Positions 53,692-62,528 of a stretch of 64,000 nucleotides of DNA are shown in pieces (the stretch's first letter is position 1; each line of letters opens with the position of its first letter). The notes below the pieces were generated by a model. The model ran no database searches. It was not told the origin of the DNA and worked only from the letters and a program-made list of their open reading frames with translations. Made by a program: the position numbers and the translations under genes. Source of the DNA: Alkaliphilus hydrothermalis (lineage in GTDB: Bacteria; Bacillota; Clostridia; Peptostreptococcales; Natronincolaceae); contig NZ_JAFBEE010000007.1 of assembly GCF_016908555.1 (NCBI RefSeq), positions 68,179 to 132,178 on the forward strand, in the 5' to 3' direction.

Positions 53692-54690
53692 ATGAATAAA
53701 CCTAAGGTAGTCGTTATTTTTACTGGTGGAACAATATCAATGACAGTGGACCCCAGAATAGGAGCTGCAATCCCATCATTATCCTCTCAGGAAATCCTAT
53801 CTTTGGTGACCAATATTGATAAGTATGCTGAAATTGAAACAATTAATTTCTCTAAATTACCAGGTCCCCACATAGATATTCAAATGATGATGGAAATCAG
53901 ACAACTGGTAGTAGATAACCTAAATCGTGATGATGTTACTGGTGTAATTATTACCCATGGTACTGATACCCTTGAGGAAACTGCTTACTTACTTGATCTT
54001 TCGATAAATAATTCTAAACCAATCGTAGTTGTGGGAGCCATGAGAAATAGCTCCGAATTGGGATATGATGGCCCTAGCAACTTGGCTGCTGCAGTATGTA
54101 CCGTTATTTCACCACAGGCTGCCAACAAAGGTGTTTTAGTTGTACTAAACAACGAAGTTAATGCCGCCAGTGAGGTAACTAAAACCAATACATTGAGCCT
54201 AGATACTTTTAAATCACTAGAGTTTGGTCCATTAGGAATTGTTGATAACGATGAACTCATCTTCCATAGGGAAATTATACATCGTCAACATATACTCACA
54301 GACAGTATCGTACCACAAGTTGATCTTATTAAGAGTGGTGCAGGGATGGATTCAAGATTAATCAAATATAGTGTAGATTCTGGAGCTAAAGGAATTGTCA
54401 TTGAAGCTATGGGTAGAGGAAATGTTCCTCCTACAATGTTAGAGGGAATCCAATACGCCATAGAGCAACAAGTAGCAGTGGTGATGGTTTCTAGATGTCC
54501 TACCGGTAGAGTACTTGATTCTTACGGCTACGAAGGTGGCGGAAGACATTTAAGAAATCTTGGAGTTATTCTTGGTGGTGATTTACCAGGTCAAAAAGCC
54601 AGAATTAAACTAATGTTGGCTTTAAGCGTAACCAATGAACTACAAGAAATTAAAGATATGATTGAATACAATCAATATAGAAAACAATAA
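53692..54690 (+). CDS. ansA: Asparaginase (type I-like)
   Basis: 332 residues. FTGGTISM at the N-terminus with the catalytic Thr, and HGTDTLEETAYLLDL with Thr-Asp of the second triad. No signal peptide, so cytoplasmic. Hydrolyses asparagine to aspartate and ammonia, possibly glutamine too. ATG after AAGGAGT. Upstream lies the candidate small RNA with its terminator; downstream a bidirectional hairpin. Confidence 0.93.
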   Translation: MNKPKVVVIFTGGTISMTVDPRIGAAIPSLSSQEILSLVTNIDKYAEIETINFSKLPGPHIDIQMMMEIRQLVVDNLNRDDVTGVIITHGTDTLEETAYLLDLSINNSKPIVVVGAMRNSSELGYDGPSNLAAAVCTVISPQAANKGVLVVLNNEVNAASEVTKTNTLSLDTFKSLEFGPLGIVDNDELIFHREIIHRQHILTDSIVPQVDLIKSGAGMDSRLIKYSVDSGAKGIVIEAMGRGNVPPTMLEGIQYAIEQQVAVVMVSRCPTGRVLDSYGYEGGGRHLRNLGVILGGDLPGQKARIKLMLALSVTNELQEIKDMIEYNQYRKQ

Positions 54691-54710
54691 ATAAGGCAGC
54701 AAATCAAACA

Positions 54711-54758
54711 AACCCCAGTAGTCTTAATCGTAGTATCTACGGCAGAAAACTGGGGTTT
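54711..54758. terminator. Bidirectional terminator ansA/helicase
   Basis: 9-bp stem AACCCCAGT/ACTGGGGTT around a 30-base loop; TTATTAATT on the + side, TTGTTTG on the minus side. Confidence 0.6.
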
Positions 54759-54792
54759 ATTAATTGTTGAATATGTTATTGAATACAAGTTA

Positions 54793-56841
54793 TTAAGCTT
54801 TATTATTGTTTAGTATATTATTCTGCATAATGATACTAACATCAAAATCTTTAACTTGATTATTTTTAGCAAATCTAATTTTTACAATTTTATCAGTTAA
54901 GCCTTCAATGAATCCTCTACCGAAAATTTTGTGGAACACTTCCCTACCTAACGTTAAATCCCCTTTAGCTGGACCTGTATATTGCATTTCACTAACAAAT
55001 CTTGACGTGTCAGCCTTTCGATCGTAACGAAATTGAGGTGAAAAAATATATAACTCTTCCTTTGCCCTTGTAATGGCAACATAAAACAATCTTCTCTCTT
55101 CCTCCAATTGTCCATCCATCTCTAAAGACTTACTATGGGGAATAATCTCTTCTACCGCATCTACAATGATAACCACCTCATACTCCAAACCCTTAGCACT
55201 ATGCATTGTCAATAGGTGTACTTCGTTACTATTAAATTCTTTTTTCTTTGGTTGTTTTATTTTATTCCTAAACTCCTCTACATGCTTAAAAAATGCTACA
55301 TGGGATGAGTATCTGACAGAAACCTCCTCCAACTCATCTAACATTTCAAATAGTCCATTGCTGGAAATTTTCTTATCCATACAATAATCCTCAATGTATT
55401 GGTCATATTTCATTTCCTTTCGGATATATTCAATAGCTTCTGCTGTAGATAAGTTGCTGATGGTCTTTAAATCTACCTCCAGCTGATCCAACATTTTAAT
55501 CTGATAAGCCTTCAGGTCTCCTTTAACTTTTAAGGAGGTTATAAAATCCTTATGGTACTGTTTGGCTGCCTCCATTCCCTTCTTCGTAATATATCTAGAG
55601 GGCTTATTAATAATCCTACCCAAAGAATCCATATCCATTAGGTTGTGGGAAGATTTTAAATAAGACATTACATCCTTAGAGACCCAGTGGTCATAGATAT
55701 TGTACACCTGATCCTTGCAGAAGAAGGGTATTTGGTGTTCCAATAATGCCTCCACCATACCATTCGCCAATATATTAGTTCGATAAATAATCGCTATATC
55801 CTTATATTGATATCCTCTATTCACGCAATCTTGAACCAATAGACATACCTCAGTTTTTTCTTCATCACGGGTTTTCGGAGTAAGATAATTAATTGCTTTT
55901 CCTTCTCCTTTAAAGGCTTCTATATCTTTGTCCACCCTTATTTCATTTTTTTTAATAAGGGCATTTGCTACATCTATTACCTTCTGCTGACAACGGTAAT
56001 TTACATTGATAATCACCTTCTCAGCCTTTGGATAAATCTTATCAAATTCTAGTATAAATTGAGGGTTTGCTCCCCTAAAGCTATAAATAGACTGATCATC
56101 ATCCCCTACAACGAATACATTGTTTGAGGGAACAGCCATCATTCTAACAATTTCAAATTGAATCTTATTAATATCTTGAAACTCATCAATCAAAATGTAT
56201 TGATATTGATTTCTTAGACGATTTAGCACATTAGGGTTAGATTTTAAAAGCTGATAGCATTTAATCAGCATATCATCGAAATCAATCTTCTTATGATCCT
56301 TCTTAAAGGTCTCATAATAATGGACTAACCGCTGAAAATCATCACTAGAAATCGTATTGGGAATAAACTCTTGACGATTAAGATAATTACTGTAAAATAG
56401 GCCTAATTCAAGGATAATCTCCTTAATCAGTTCATCGTCTTCTCCTTGTCCAATTCCAAGGGTTTTAATTATATTTTTAATTAGTCCATATTTATCCTTT
56501 TCCGATAATATGCTTGATAGGTCATATCCAGCATAGCTACGGATCACCCTAAAGAAAATAGAATGAAAGGTTCCAAAATTAACGCTACTCCCCTGAGGCC
56601 CACTACTACAATTGAGTTTCTCAAACCTTTGTTTCATTTCCTCTGCTGATGCCTTTGTAAAGGTAATTACTAATATGTTTTGAGGATTTACCTTAAAGTG
56701 TTGAATCAAATGGGTTAGGCGATAGGTTATTACTGTCGTTTTCCCCGAGCCTGGCCCAGCGTAGACCATACAAGGTCCTTTATGATGCTGGACAGCCTTC
56801 CGCTGCTGTTTATTTAATCTATTTAGAAATTGATAATCCAT
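54793..56841 (-). CDS. UvrD/PcrA-family superfamily I helicase
   Basis: 682 residues. Walker A YAGPGSGKTTVI, motif II LIDEFQDIN, motif III DDDQSIYSFRGA, motif V LTMHSAKGLEYEVV and motif VI YVAITRAKEELY are intact. The C-terminal GREVFHKIFGRGFIEGL resembles the PcrA/UvrD Tudor-like tail that contacts RNA polymerase. A 3'-5' DNA helicase in repair or conflict resolution. It is shorter than the ~730 of PcrA, so a paralogue is likely. It starts close to TAAGAGGTG. Confidence 0.92.
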   Translation of the reverse strand: MDYQFLNRLNKQQRKAVQHHKGPCMVYAGPGSGKTTVITYRLTHLIQHFKVNPQNILVITFTKASAEEMKQRFEKLNCSSGPQGSSVNFGTFHSIFFRVIRSYAGYDLSSILSEKDKYGLIKNIIKTLGIGQGEDDELIKEIILELGLFYSNYLNRQEFIPNTISSDDFQRLVHYYETFKKDHKKIDFDDMLIKCYQLLKSNPNVLNRLRNQYQYILIDEFQDINKIQFEIVRMMAVPSNNVFVVGDDDQSIYSFRGANPQFILEFDKIYPKAEKVIINVNYRCQQKVIDVANALIKKNEIRVDKDIEAFKGEGKAINYLTPKTRDEEKTEVCLLVQDCVNRGYQYKDIAIIYRTNILANGMVEALLEHQIPFFCKDQVYNIYDHWVSKDVMSYLKSSHNLMDMDSLGRIINKPSRYITKKGMEAAKQYHKDFITSLKVKGDLKAYQIKMLDQLEVDLKTISNLSTAEAIEYIRKEMKYDQYIEDYCMDKKISSNGLFEMLDELEEVSVRYSSHVAFFKHVEEFRNKIKQPKKKEFNSNEVHLLTMHSAKGLEYEVVIIVDAVEEIIPHSKSLEMDGQLEEERRLFYVAITRAKEELYIFSPQFRYDRKADTSRFVSEMQYTGPAKGDLTLGREVFHKIFGRGFIEGLTDKIVKIRFAKNNQVKDFDVSIIMQNNILNNNKA

Positions 56842-57010
56842 TTTGCACCTCTTATTTTATTTCTAATAATCATCCTAAACCTACATTATTACTGACTTAA
56901 AAGTACTTACTTTTTTCATTCATGAAACTCCATTTAAGCATACATTTACATTAGCATTAGATACTTTCTTCATTATAAAAGTTTATCATATCTTTTGTTA
57001 TAGGACAAAT

Positions 57011-57046
57011 AAAAAGAAAAAGCTAGAGGCCTTTGACCTATAGCTT
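57011..57046 (-). terminator. Terminator of the SLH-domain gene
   Basis: AAGCTATAGG pairs with CCTCTAGCTT around a 7-base loop, then TTTCTTTTTA on the minus strand. Confidence 0.75.
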
Positions 57047-57091
57047 AATCCACTAAATTCAATATAACTAAATCTATTCCATTAAAATACC

Positions 57092-58510
57092 TTACCTCTC
57101 CATGATCAACTGCTTAATAATTCCTGTATAGAGTTTTCTTAATTCCTCTAATTCACCAGAGTTATCTCCATCCTCTACTGTATTTTTCCTCATGACCAAT
57201 AGTTCGTCGACGGCAGTAGGATTTCCCTTCTCCTGGGAAATAAGATAAGCATAATTCTTTATCAATTGTTTTTTAATAGATAACTCCATTTCCATTGATA
57301 GCATTTCCCTATAATAGTCAATCACAGCTTTTGTTTCATTTAATTCCAGATATTCATTAGCGATAAAAAGACCAGCCCTTACTTTGTAAGCTTCATTGCT
57401 AGCTGATTGATAATAGTCTTCAGCTAGCATTATAATTTCTTCATCATCAACATATTGTTTTGCTATTCTTAAAAACTTATATAACCCATCAATTTTGTAA
57501 ATATCTTCATATTTAATTTCTTCATTTAAATACAATAATCCTTCCCTTACCAACTCATCTTTTCTTTCTATACCAGTGCCTTTATCGTAAAGTATAAGGT
57601 AATAGTTGTTACCAATTAGATTCCCATAGTTCTGATTTTTCAATTGCCATAAAGTCTTTGTTGGCTCAGTATCATATAGATGAGACTCATTTCGAGGAAT
57701 ATATCCCACGAATGAGATGTATTCCAAGGAAGTAATTGCATTTATAAACAATTGATCTTCATCTTCATCTCCAGTAAGTTGAAACAGTGGGAGTTTTTTT
57801 TCAATTTCCTCACCCTTGATAGGCTGAAAATCTAAATAATTTTCTTTTAGATACATTAGATCCCTATGAACTCTATACAATAATGTAGCTGCCTCAGCCC
57901 TAGTGACTTCTCTTGACGGCCTAATTGTACCATCATTGTAGCCCCTCATAATACCATTGTTAATAACCTCCATAATTTCATAATAAAAAGGTATATCACT
58001 GGAAAGGTCACTATAATGATGACGAATATTTTCGACAGGGGGAGTCATCACCGCCCTGACTAACAGTGCTGATTCGTATCGATTAATAGGCTTATTTAAT
58101 TGAAATTTATCCCCAACAAATATGTCTTCTAATTTAATATTAGTATAACTAGATTGCTCTATGTAGGTTTGAATTTCTTTAACATGGTTAAATAACATTG
58201 TATTATCTTGAAGATCCTGATATGGGAGTTCATCCATTACTATTGTAAAATCTATGTCGTGATATCTTTTCATACTATATAGTAAGTTATTTAGGGCAAT
58301 TAAAAATTCCCCTCTTGTAATGATTTCATTTGGTCTAAAGGACCCATCCTCAAAGCCCTCAAGTAAATCCATCTCCTCAGTAACCCATGAGACATATTCC
58401 TGCCCCCAGTGGTTTGACATATCTGGAAAGAAGGTATTTGCAAAAGATAATTGAAAATATAGCGTTAATGTCAAAAATGCAAGAATCACCCTCTTAATTA
58501 ACTTTTTCAT
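57092..58510 (-). CDS. S-layer homology domain protein
   Basis: 472 residues. A signal peptide (RVILAFLTLTLYFQLSFA) leads to SLH domains at ~27-80 (FPDMSNHWGQEYVSWVTEEM, GFEDGSFRPNEIITRGEF), a weaker middle one and a third near 165-215 (GYNDGTIRPSREVTRAEAA). The remaining ~230 residues look like helical TPR-type repeats (DEIIMLAEDYYQSASNEAY). It should be exported and held to the cell wall polymer; role unknown. ATG after AGGGGGAC. Confidence 0.88.
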   Translation of the reverse strand: MKKLIKRVILAFLTLTLYFQLSFANTFFPDMSNHWGQEYVSWVTEEMDLLEGFEDGSFRPNEIITRGEFLIALNNLLYSMKRYHDIDFTIVMDELPYQDLQDNTMLFNHVKEIQTYIEQSSYTNIKLEDIFVGDKFQLNKPINRYESALLVRAVMTPPVENIRHHYSDLSSDIPFYYEIMEVINNGIMRGYNDGTIRPSREVTRAEAATLLYRVHRDLMYLKENYLDFQPIKGEEIEKKLPLFQLTGDEDEDQLFINAITSLEYISFVGYIPRNESHLYDTEPTKTLWQLKNQNYGNLIGNNYYLILYDKGTGIERKDELVREGLLYLNEEIKYEDIYKIDGLYKFLRIAKQYVDDEEIIMLAEDYYQSASNEAYKVRAGLFIANEYLELNETKAVIDYYREMLSMEMELSIKKQLIKNYAYLISQEKGNPTAVDELLVMRKNTVEDGDNSGELEELRKLYTGIIKQLIMER

Positions 58511-58656
58511 CGTAGTCCCCCTTTCCTATATTTGCTATCTACATTTTATCATAGTTCATATGGAAAATATTTTACAATTCTATGACAACGTATTTACTAT
58601 ATTATACGAAGAGTATATTTTTTTTAAATACCCCAAAGTTTTATGAACATAACATT

Positions 58657-58665
58657 TTCGACAAT
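58657..58665. promoter_or_regulatory. Spo0A-box-like site
   Basis: TTCGACAAT, reverse of ATTGTCGAA, 8 of 9 to the 0A box, between the SLH gene and the exonuclease gene. A single site, so weak. Confidence 0.3.
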
Positions 58666-58751
58666 TTTTTATTATTTATTCTAAATTAGTTATTCTATGA
58701 TAAAATGTTTTAGTGGGGTATAATCTCATTACAATTACAAAGGAGGTTACC

Positions 58752-59807
58752 ATGAAAGTTAAAAGCTACACAATTAATGAATCATTTCCCATGCCCTCCT
58801 TCTATAGGCGGGTGCTTGAAGAAAATAAGTTCTGTATAGTGGATATCGAAACCACTGGATTAAGTTCAAAATATCATAATGTCATCTTAATTGGGCTCCT
58901 TTATCCTAAGAAGAAAAATGAGACTGTTATTACTCAAATATTTGCTGAGAATCCAAGAGAAGAAAAAGAAGTGCTGCTTTACTTCGCCAATGAAATGAAT
59001 AAATTCGACTTTTTAATCACCTACAACGGCGTTGCCTTTGATTACCCATTTCTGAGGGAAAGATTTAGAAAATATAATATTCCTTGGTGCCACGATGACA
59101 TTAATCATTTCGATCTTTTTTACTATCTTAAAAAATACAAATCACAATTAACACTAGAGAATCTTAAGTTAAAGACTGTGGAACGTTTTATGGGTATTCA
59201 TAGACAAGATACCATCAGTGGCAAGGATAGTGTAGACCTATATAAGGCCTACGTTGCGCACCCAACCCCTGCCCTTGAAAAAACCATTCTGCTTCATAAT
59301 TATGAAGATATTTATTATCTTGCAAAAGTAGCAGGTATTTTTGACTATTTTCCAAACATTATTGAACATTTAAGTAGAAGCTTTTTAACCCTTAATCGAG
59401 GAGGTTATTCTTTTAACTTAAGCTATTATCCCCATGATATTTCAATTAAGAAAAATAGCCTCCATATATCAGGAAAAACAACTAAGCTTAGAGATTTAAG
59501 CGAGGAGATTCACTATACTCCTTGTTATAATTTTATATGGTCTCCTAATGATGGACTTTTTCATTTGGAGATCCCCTTATTAAAAACCATACTTCCTTCT
59601 AAAGAAAAGTTTTATTATCTTAATCTTAATGATTTCCAACCCTCTTTTGATGCTACTAGCATCTTATATCAATGGGAGGGTATTGTCCACCAACACTTGA
59701 TGAAACTTGATTTGTCCTGTCCAGAGGGACTTTCAGCAACCATAAGCCTCTTAAACTCCTTGTTTCATCATCTTTTGGATGAATCAGTGGCAAATAAGAA
59801 TGGCTAG
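58752..59807 (+). CDS. YprB-type ribonuclease H-like exonuclease domain protein
   Basis: 351 residues. The DEDD exonuclease motifs are visible: FCIVDIETTGLS (Exo I), ITYNGVAFDYPFLRERF (Exo II) and YEDIYYLAKVAG (Exo III). This is the Firmicute YprB group, a predicted 3'-5' nuclease of unknown substrate. In Bacillus it sits beside a helicase; here a helicase lies 2 kb away on the other strand. ATG at 58752 follows AAAGGAGG. Confidence 0.86.
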   Translation: MKVKSYTINESFPMPSFYRRVLEENKFCIVDIETTGLSSKYHNVILIGLLYPKKKNETVITQIFAENPREEKEVLLYFANEMNKFDFLITYNGVAFDYPFLRERFRKYNIPWCHDDINHFDLFYYLKKYKSQLTLENLKLKTVERFMGIHRQDTISGKDSVDLYKAYVAHPTPALEKTILLHNYEDIYYLAKVAGIFDYFPNIIEHLSRSFLTLNRGGYSFNLSYYPHDISIKKNSLHISGKTTKLRDLSEEIHYTPCYNFIWSPNDGLFHLEIPLLKTILPSKEKFYYLNLNDFQPSFDATSILYQWEGIVHQHLMKLDLSCPEGLSATISLLNSLFHHLLDESVANKNG

Positions 59808-59865
59808 TTCCACTTAATCGCCACCTATCAAAAGTGTTTTTAAATAAAATGTTAATCAATGGAAG

Positions 59866-59924
59866 TAAAAATCCCCTTTATCCAGCGTATTTTTCAAGTA
59901 CTACCGAATAAAGGGGATTTTTAC
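59866..59924 (+). terminator. Terminator of the exonuclease gene
   Basis: 15-bp perfect arms AAAAATCCCCTTTAT/ATAAAGGGGATTTTT, 26-base loop, T-run in the second arm. Confidence 0.75.
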
Positions 59925-59970
59925 TTATGATCAGTTATAGTCTATTCTTAAAGTAGTTAAATTCATCATA

Positions 59971-59998
59971 AAAAAACCAGTGCATTGCTACACTAGTT
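59971..59998 (-). terminator. Terminator of the downstream tRNA unit
   Basis: 8-bp stem AACTAGTG/CACTGGTT (one G-T), then TTTTT on the minus strand, just beyond the tRNA-Gly fragment. A similar hairpin ends the other unit (62200). Confidence 0.8.
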
Positions 59999-60024
59999 TT
60001 CGGTTTTATTATTATTTATTTTTT

Positions 60025-60049
60025 AGTTCTACCACTGAACTACACCCGC
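60025..60049 (-). pseudogene. 5' fragment of tRNA-Gly(TCC)
   Basis: The first 25 bases (GCGGGTGTAGTTCAGTGG then TAGAACT) equal the intact tRNA-Gly at 62746, and the upstream spacer is also alike. It stops at the anticodon stem and runs into the terminator region. Confidence 0.85.
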
Positions 60050-60069
60050 GGGTTATTTTATAATTAAGA

Positions 60070-60158
60070 TGGTGCCGAAGACCGGAATCGAACCGGTACG
60101 GTCGGTAAGGACCGCAGGATTTTAAGTCCTGTGCGTCTGCCAGTTCCGCCACTTCGGC
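60070..60158 (-). tRNA. tRNA-Leu(TAA)
   Basis: 89 bases, long variable arm, anticodon loop CTTAAAA, CCA encoded. Same sequence as the copy at 62838. Confidence 0.96.
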
Positions 60159-60162
60159 ATTT

Positions 60163-60239
60163 TGGTGTGCCCAGAGAGATTCGAACTCCCGACCTTCTGA
60201 TTCGTAGTCAGACACTCTATCCAGCTGAGCTATGGGCAC
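60163..60239 (-). tRNA. tRNA-Arg(ACG)
   Basis: 77 bases, anticodon loop CTACGAA (A34 normally becomes inosine), acceptor GTGCCCA/TGGGCAC. The copy at 63022 has GCGCCCA/TGGGCGC: a compensated pair change. Confidence 0.96.
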
Positions 60240-60243
60240 CAAT

Positions 60244-60318
<75 letters not shown>

Positions 60319-60339
60319 TTATTATTTTTTTTTGCAAAA

Positions 60340-60415
60340 TGGTGACCCATCCGCGATTCGAACCTGCGGATGCCGGAGTCAAAGTCCGTTGCCTTACCGA
60401 CTTGGCTATATCCCA
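60340..60415 (-). pseudogene. Chimeric Gln/Lys tRNA, broken
   Basis: The 5' part, with D arm and TTG anticodon loop, equals tRNA-Gln (63279). The 3' acceptor and half T stem equal tRNA-Lys (63200). The switch is at TTCGAA. Acceptor TGGGATA faces ATGGGTC and cannot pair, nor does the T stem. Confidence 0.9.
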
Positions 60416-60511
60416 ATGATATAAAGAAATAATAATTTACAATTAGTAATTAATAATTTAAATAACATATAATTAATAACTATCCATTGTTCACTATTAA
60501 TTAAAAATTTA
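60416..60511. repeat. AT-rich spacer shared with 63355-63452
   Basis: AATAATTTACAATTA, TTAATAACTAT and TTGTTCACTATTAATTAA occur in both spacers, each placed between the Gln-type gene and tRNA-His. It marks a duplicated block. Confidence 0.7.
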
Positions 60512-60588
60512 TGGGGTGGATGATGGGATTCGAACCCACGCATGCAGGAGCCACAATCCTGTGTCTTAACCGCTTGACTACACCCACC
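60512..60588 (-). tRNA. tRNA-His(GTG)
   Basis: 77 bases including the encoded G-1; anticodon loop TTGTGGC, CCA encoded. Duplicate at 63453. Confidence 0.96.
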
Positions 60589-60603
60589 ATATTATGTTGT
60601 TCT

Positions 60604-60678
60604 TGGAGCGGAAGACGGGACTCGAACCCGCGACCCTCGCCTTGGCAAGGCGATGCTCTACCACTGAGCCACTTCCGC
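60604..60678 (-). tRNA. tRNA-Gly(GCC)
   Basis: 75 bases, anticodon loop TTGCCAA, acceptor GCGGAAG/CTTCCGC. Duplicate at 63545. Confidence 0.96.
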
Positions 60679-60698
60679 ATAGCTTGTGATTTTAAATC

Positions 60699-60783
60699 TG
60701 GTGGAGGGAGAAGGATTCGAACCTTCGAAGTCGCTGACAACAGATTTACAGTCTGCCCCCTTTGGCCGCTCGGGAATCCCTCC
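60699..60783 (-). tRNA. tRNA-Tyr(GTA)
   Basis: 85 bases, long variable arm, anticodon loop CTGTAAA. Three copies (also 61491, 63726). Confidence 0.96.
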
Positions 60784-60789
60784 AGATTA

Positions 60790-60865
60790 TGGAGCTGGTG
60801 ATGGGACTCGAACCCGCAACCTGCTGATTACAAGTCAGCTGCTCTGCCAATTGAGCTACACCAGC
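60790..60865 (-). tRNA. tRNA-Thr(TGT)
   Basis: 76 bases, anticodon loop CTTGTAA, acceptor GCTGGTG/CACCAGC. Three copies, each beside tRNA-Tyr. Confidence 0.96.
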
Positions 60866-60874
60866 ATGTTTTAA

Positions 60875-60949
60875 TGGTGACCCCTAGGGGAATCGAACCC
60901 CTGTTACCGCCGTGAAAGGGCGGTGTCTTAACCGCTTGACCAAGGGGCC
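60875..60949 (-). tRNA. tRNA-Glu(TTC)
   Basis: 75 bases, anticodon loop CTTTCAC, acceptor GGCCCCT/AGGGGTC with a mismatch near the end as usual for this tRNA. Identical to 61742. Confidence 0.95.
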
Positions 60950-60953
60950 AAAA

Positions 60954-61029
<76 letters not shown>

Positions 61030-61040
61030 ATGTATTTGTA

Positions 61041-61116
61041 TGGTGCCCAGAGGCGGAATCGAACCACCGACACGGGGATTTTCAGTCCCCTGCTCTACCG
61101 ACTGAGCTATCTGGGC
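61041..61116 (-). tRNA. tRNA-Phe(GAA)
   Basis: 76 bases, anticodon loop CTGAAAA, acceptor GCCCAGA/TCTGGGC. Confidence 0.96.
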
Positions 61117-61130
61117 TAATTAAAATTAAA

Positions 61131-61207
<77 letters not shown>

Positions 61208-61212
61208 TTAAA

Positions 61213-61289
61213 TGGTCCGGGTGGAGAGATTCGAACTCCCGACCCCATGGTCCCAAACCATGTGCGCTACCAAACTGCGCTACACCCGG
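61213..61289 (-). tRNA. tRNA-Pro(TGG)
   Basis: 77 bases, anticodon loop TTTGGGA, acceptor CCGGGTG/CACCCGG. Duplicate at 62444. Confidence 0.96.
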
Positions 61290-61297
61290 ATAAAATA

Positions 61298-61373
61298 TGG
61301 CAGGGGTAGCAGGACTTGAACCCACGACACGTGGTTTTGGAGACCACTGTTCTACCAACTGAACTATACCCCT
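61298..61373 (-). tRNA. tRNA-Trp(CCA)
   Basis: 76 bases, anticodon loop CTCCAAA, acceptor AGGGGTA/TACCCCT. Only copy in the window. Confidence 0.96.
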
Positions 61374-61388
61374 TTAATATTAATTTTG

Positions 61389-61471
61389 TGGTGCGGGTGG
61401 AGGGACTTGAACCCCCACGGTCGCCCGCTAGATCCTAAGTCTAGTGCGTCTGCCAATTCCGCCACACCCGC
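61389..61471 (-). tRNA. tRNA-Leu(TAG)
   Basis: 83 bases, anticodon loop CTTAGGA, long variable arm. Duplicate at 63625. Confidence 0.95.
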
Positions 61472-61490
61472 ATAATTTATGGTTTAAATC

Positions 61491-61575
61491 TGGTGGAGGG
61501 AGAAGGATTCGAACCTTCGAAGTCGCTGACAACAGATTTACAGTCTGCCCCCTTTGGCCGCTCGGGAATCCCTCC
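61491..61575 (-). tRNA. tRNA-Tyr(GTA)
   Basis: 85 bases, same sequence as the copies at 60699 and 63726, again between Leu(TAG) and Thr. Confidence 0.96.
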
Positions 61576-61582
61576 AGATTTA

Positions 61583-61658
61583 TGGAGCTGGTGATGGGAC
61601 TCGAACCCGCAACCTGCTGATTACAAGTCAGCTGCTCTGCCAATTGAGCTACACCAGC
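61583..61658 (-). tRNA. tRNA-Thr(TGT)
   Basis: 76 bases, same as 60790 and 63818. An 83-base AT-rich spacer lies upstream (61659-61741). Confidence 0.96.
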
Positions 61659-61741
61659 ATATTTTAATTAATAATTGTTATTTAATAATTAATAATTTAA
61701 AAATGCTTCTTATTCATTATTCATTATTAATTGTGTTTTAA

Positions 61742-61816
61742 TGGTGACCCCTAGGGGAATCGAACCCCTGTTACCGCCGTGAAAGGGCGGTGTCTTAACC
61801 GCTTGACCAAGGGGCC
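61742..61816 (-). tRNA. tRNA-Glu(TTC)
   Basis: 75 bases, identical to 60875. Confidence 0.95.
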
Positions 61817-61822
61817 AAACTT

Positions 61823-61899
61823 TGGTAGCGGCAACAGGAGTCGAACCTGTGACCTTTCGGGTATGAACCGAACGCTCTAGCCATCTGAGCCATGCCGCC
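61823..61899 (-). tRNA. Elongator tRNA-Met(CAT)
   Basis: 77 bases, loop TTCATAC, fully paired acceptor GGCGGCA/TGCCGCT (final G-T). It resembles Bacillus elongator tRNA-Met and lacks the initiator marks. Confidence 0.88.
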
Positions 61900-61904
61900 T
61901 TGTT

Positions 61905-61980
<76 letters not shown>

Positions 61981-62007
61981 ATATTAATTATGATTTTAAA
62001 ATTAAAA

Positions 62008-62049
62008 TGGTGCCGAAGACCGGAATCGAACCGGTACGGTCGGTAAGGA
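62008..62049 (-). pseudogene. 3' fragment of tRNA-Leu(TAA)
   Basis: 42 bases from the variable arm to the CCA end equal tRNA-Leu at 60070 and 62838. The rest is replaced by promoter sequence whose start point falls about ten bases upstream. Confidence 0.88.
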
Positions 62050-62064
62050 AACGCCTGAGAATAT

Positions 62065-62093
62065 ATTGTACTCTCATTTCCACCTAAAGTCAA
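62065..62093 (-). promoter_or_regulatory. Promoter of the downstream tRNA unit
   Basis: TTGACT, 17-base spacer, TACAAT on the minus strand; drives the unit 61980-60025. The predicted start lies just before the broken tRNA-Leu. Confidence 0.8.
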
Positions 62094-62199
62094 GTATTTA
62101 AAAATATTATTTTGAGATTGATTTCATAACGAACCTTTTTATCACTTCAAGATCAACTCTACTTCCTTTGAATAAGTAATTTTTTTAGAAAATTGCCAT

Positions 62200-62227
62200 A
62201 AAAAATCTAGTGTAATCTCACACTAGT
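62200..62227 (-). terminator. Terminator of the upstream tRNA unit
   Basis: 7-bp stem CTAGTGT/ACACTAG, then ATTTTTT on the minus strand, 16 bases past tRNA-Ile. Confidence 0.85.
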
Positions 62228-62242
62228 TTTGGTTTTTAAAAA

Positions 62243-62319
<77 letters not shown>

Positions 62320-62356
62320 TTAATAAGATTTATGCAACTTCGATTCATACATAAAA

Positions 62357-62433
62357 TGGTGGGCCTTCAGGGATTCGAACCCCGGACCTGCCGGTTATGA
62401 GCCGGACGCTCTAACCAACTGAGCTAAAGGCCC
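62357..62433 (-). tRNA. tRNA-Ile2(CAT, lysidine type)
   Basis: 77 bases, loop CTCATAA, acceptor GGGCCTT/AAGGCCC. The body (CCTTTAGCTCAGTTGGTTAG) matches Bacillus tRNA-Ile2, whose C34 is changed to lysidine to read AUA. Elongator Met is the alternative. Confidence 0.75.
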
Positions 62434-62443
62434 ATTTCACATA

Positions 62444-62520
62444 TGGTCCGGGTGGAGAGATTCGAACTCCCGACCCCATGGTCCCAAACCATGTGCGCTA
62501 CCAAACTGCGCTACACCCGG
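62444..62520 (-). tRNA. tRNA-Pro(TGG)
   Basis: 77 bases, same as 61213. Confidence 0.96.
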
Positions 62521-62528
62521 ATAGAAAA

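Noticed and set aside
62357..62433. Second elongator tRNA-Met.
   Set aside because: The body matches tRNA-Ile2 of Bacillus better than the Met gene at 61823; kept as Ile2 with lower confidence.
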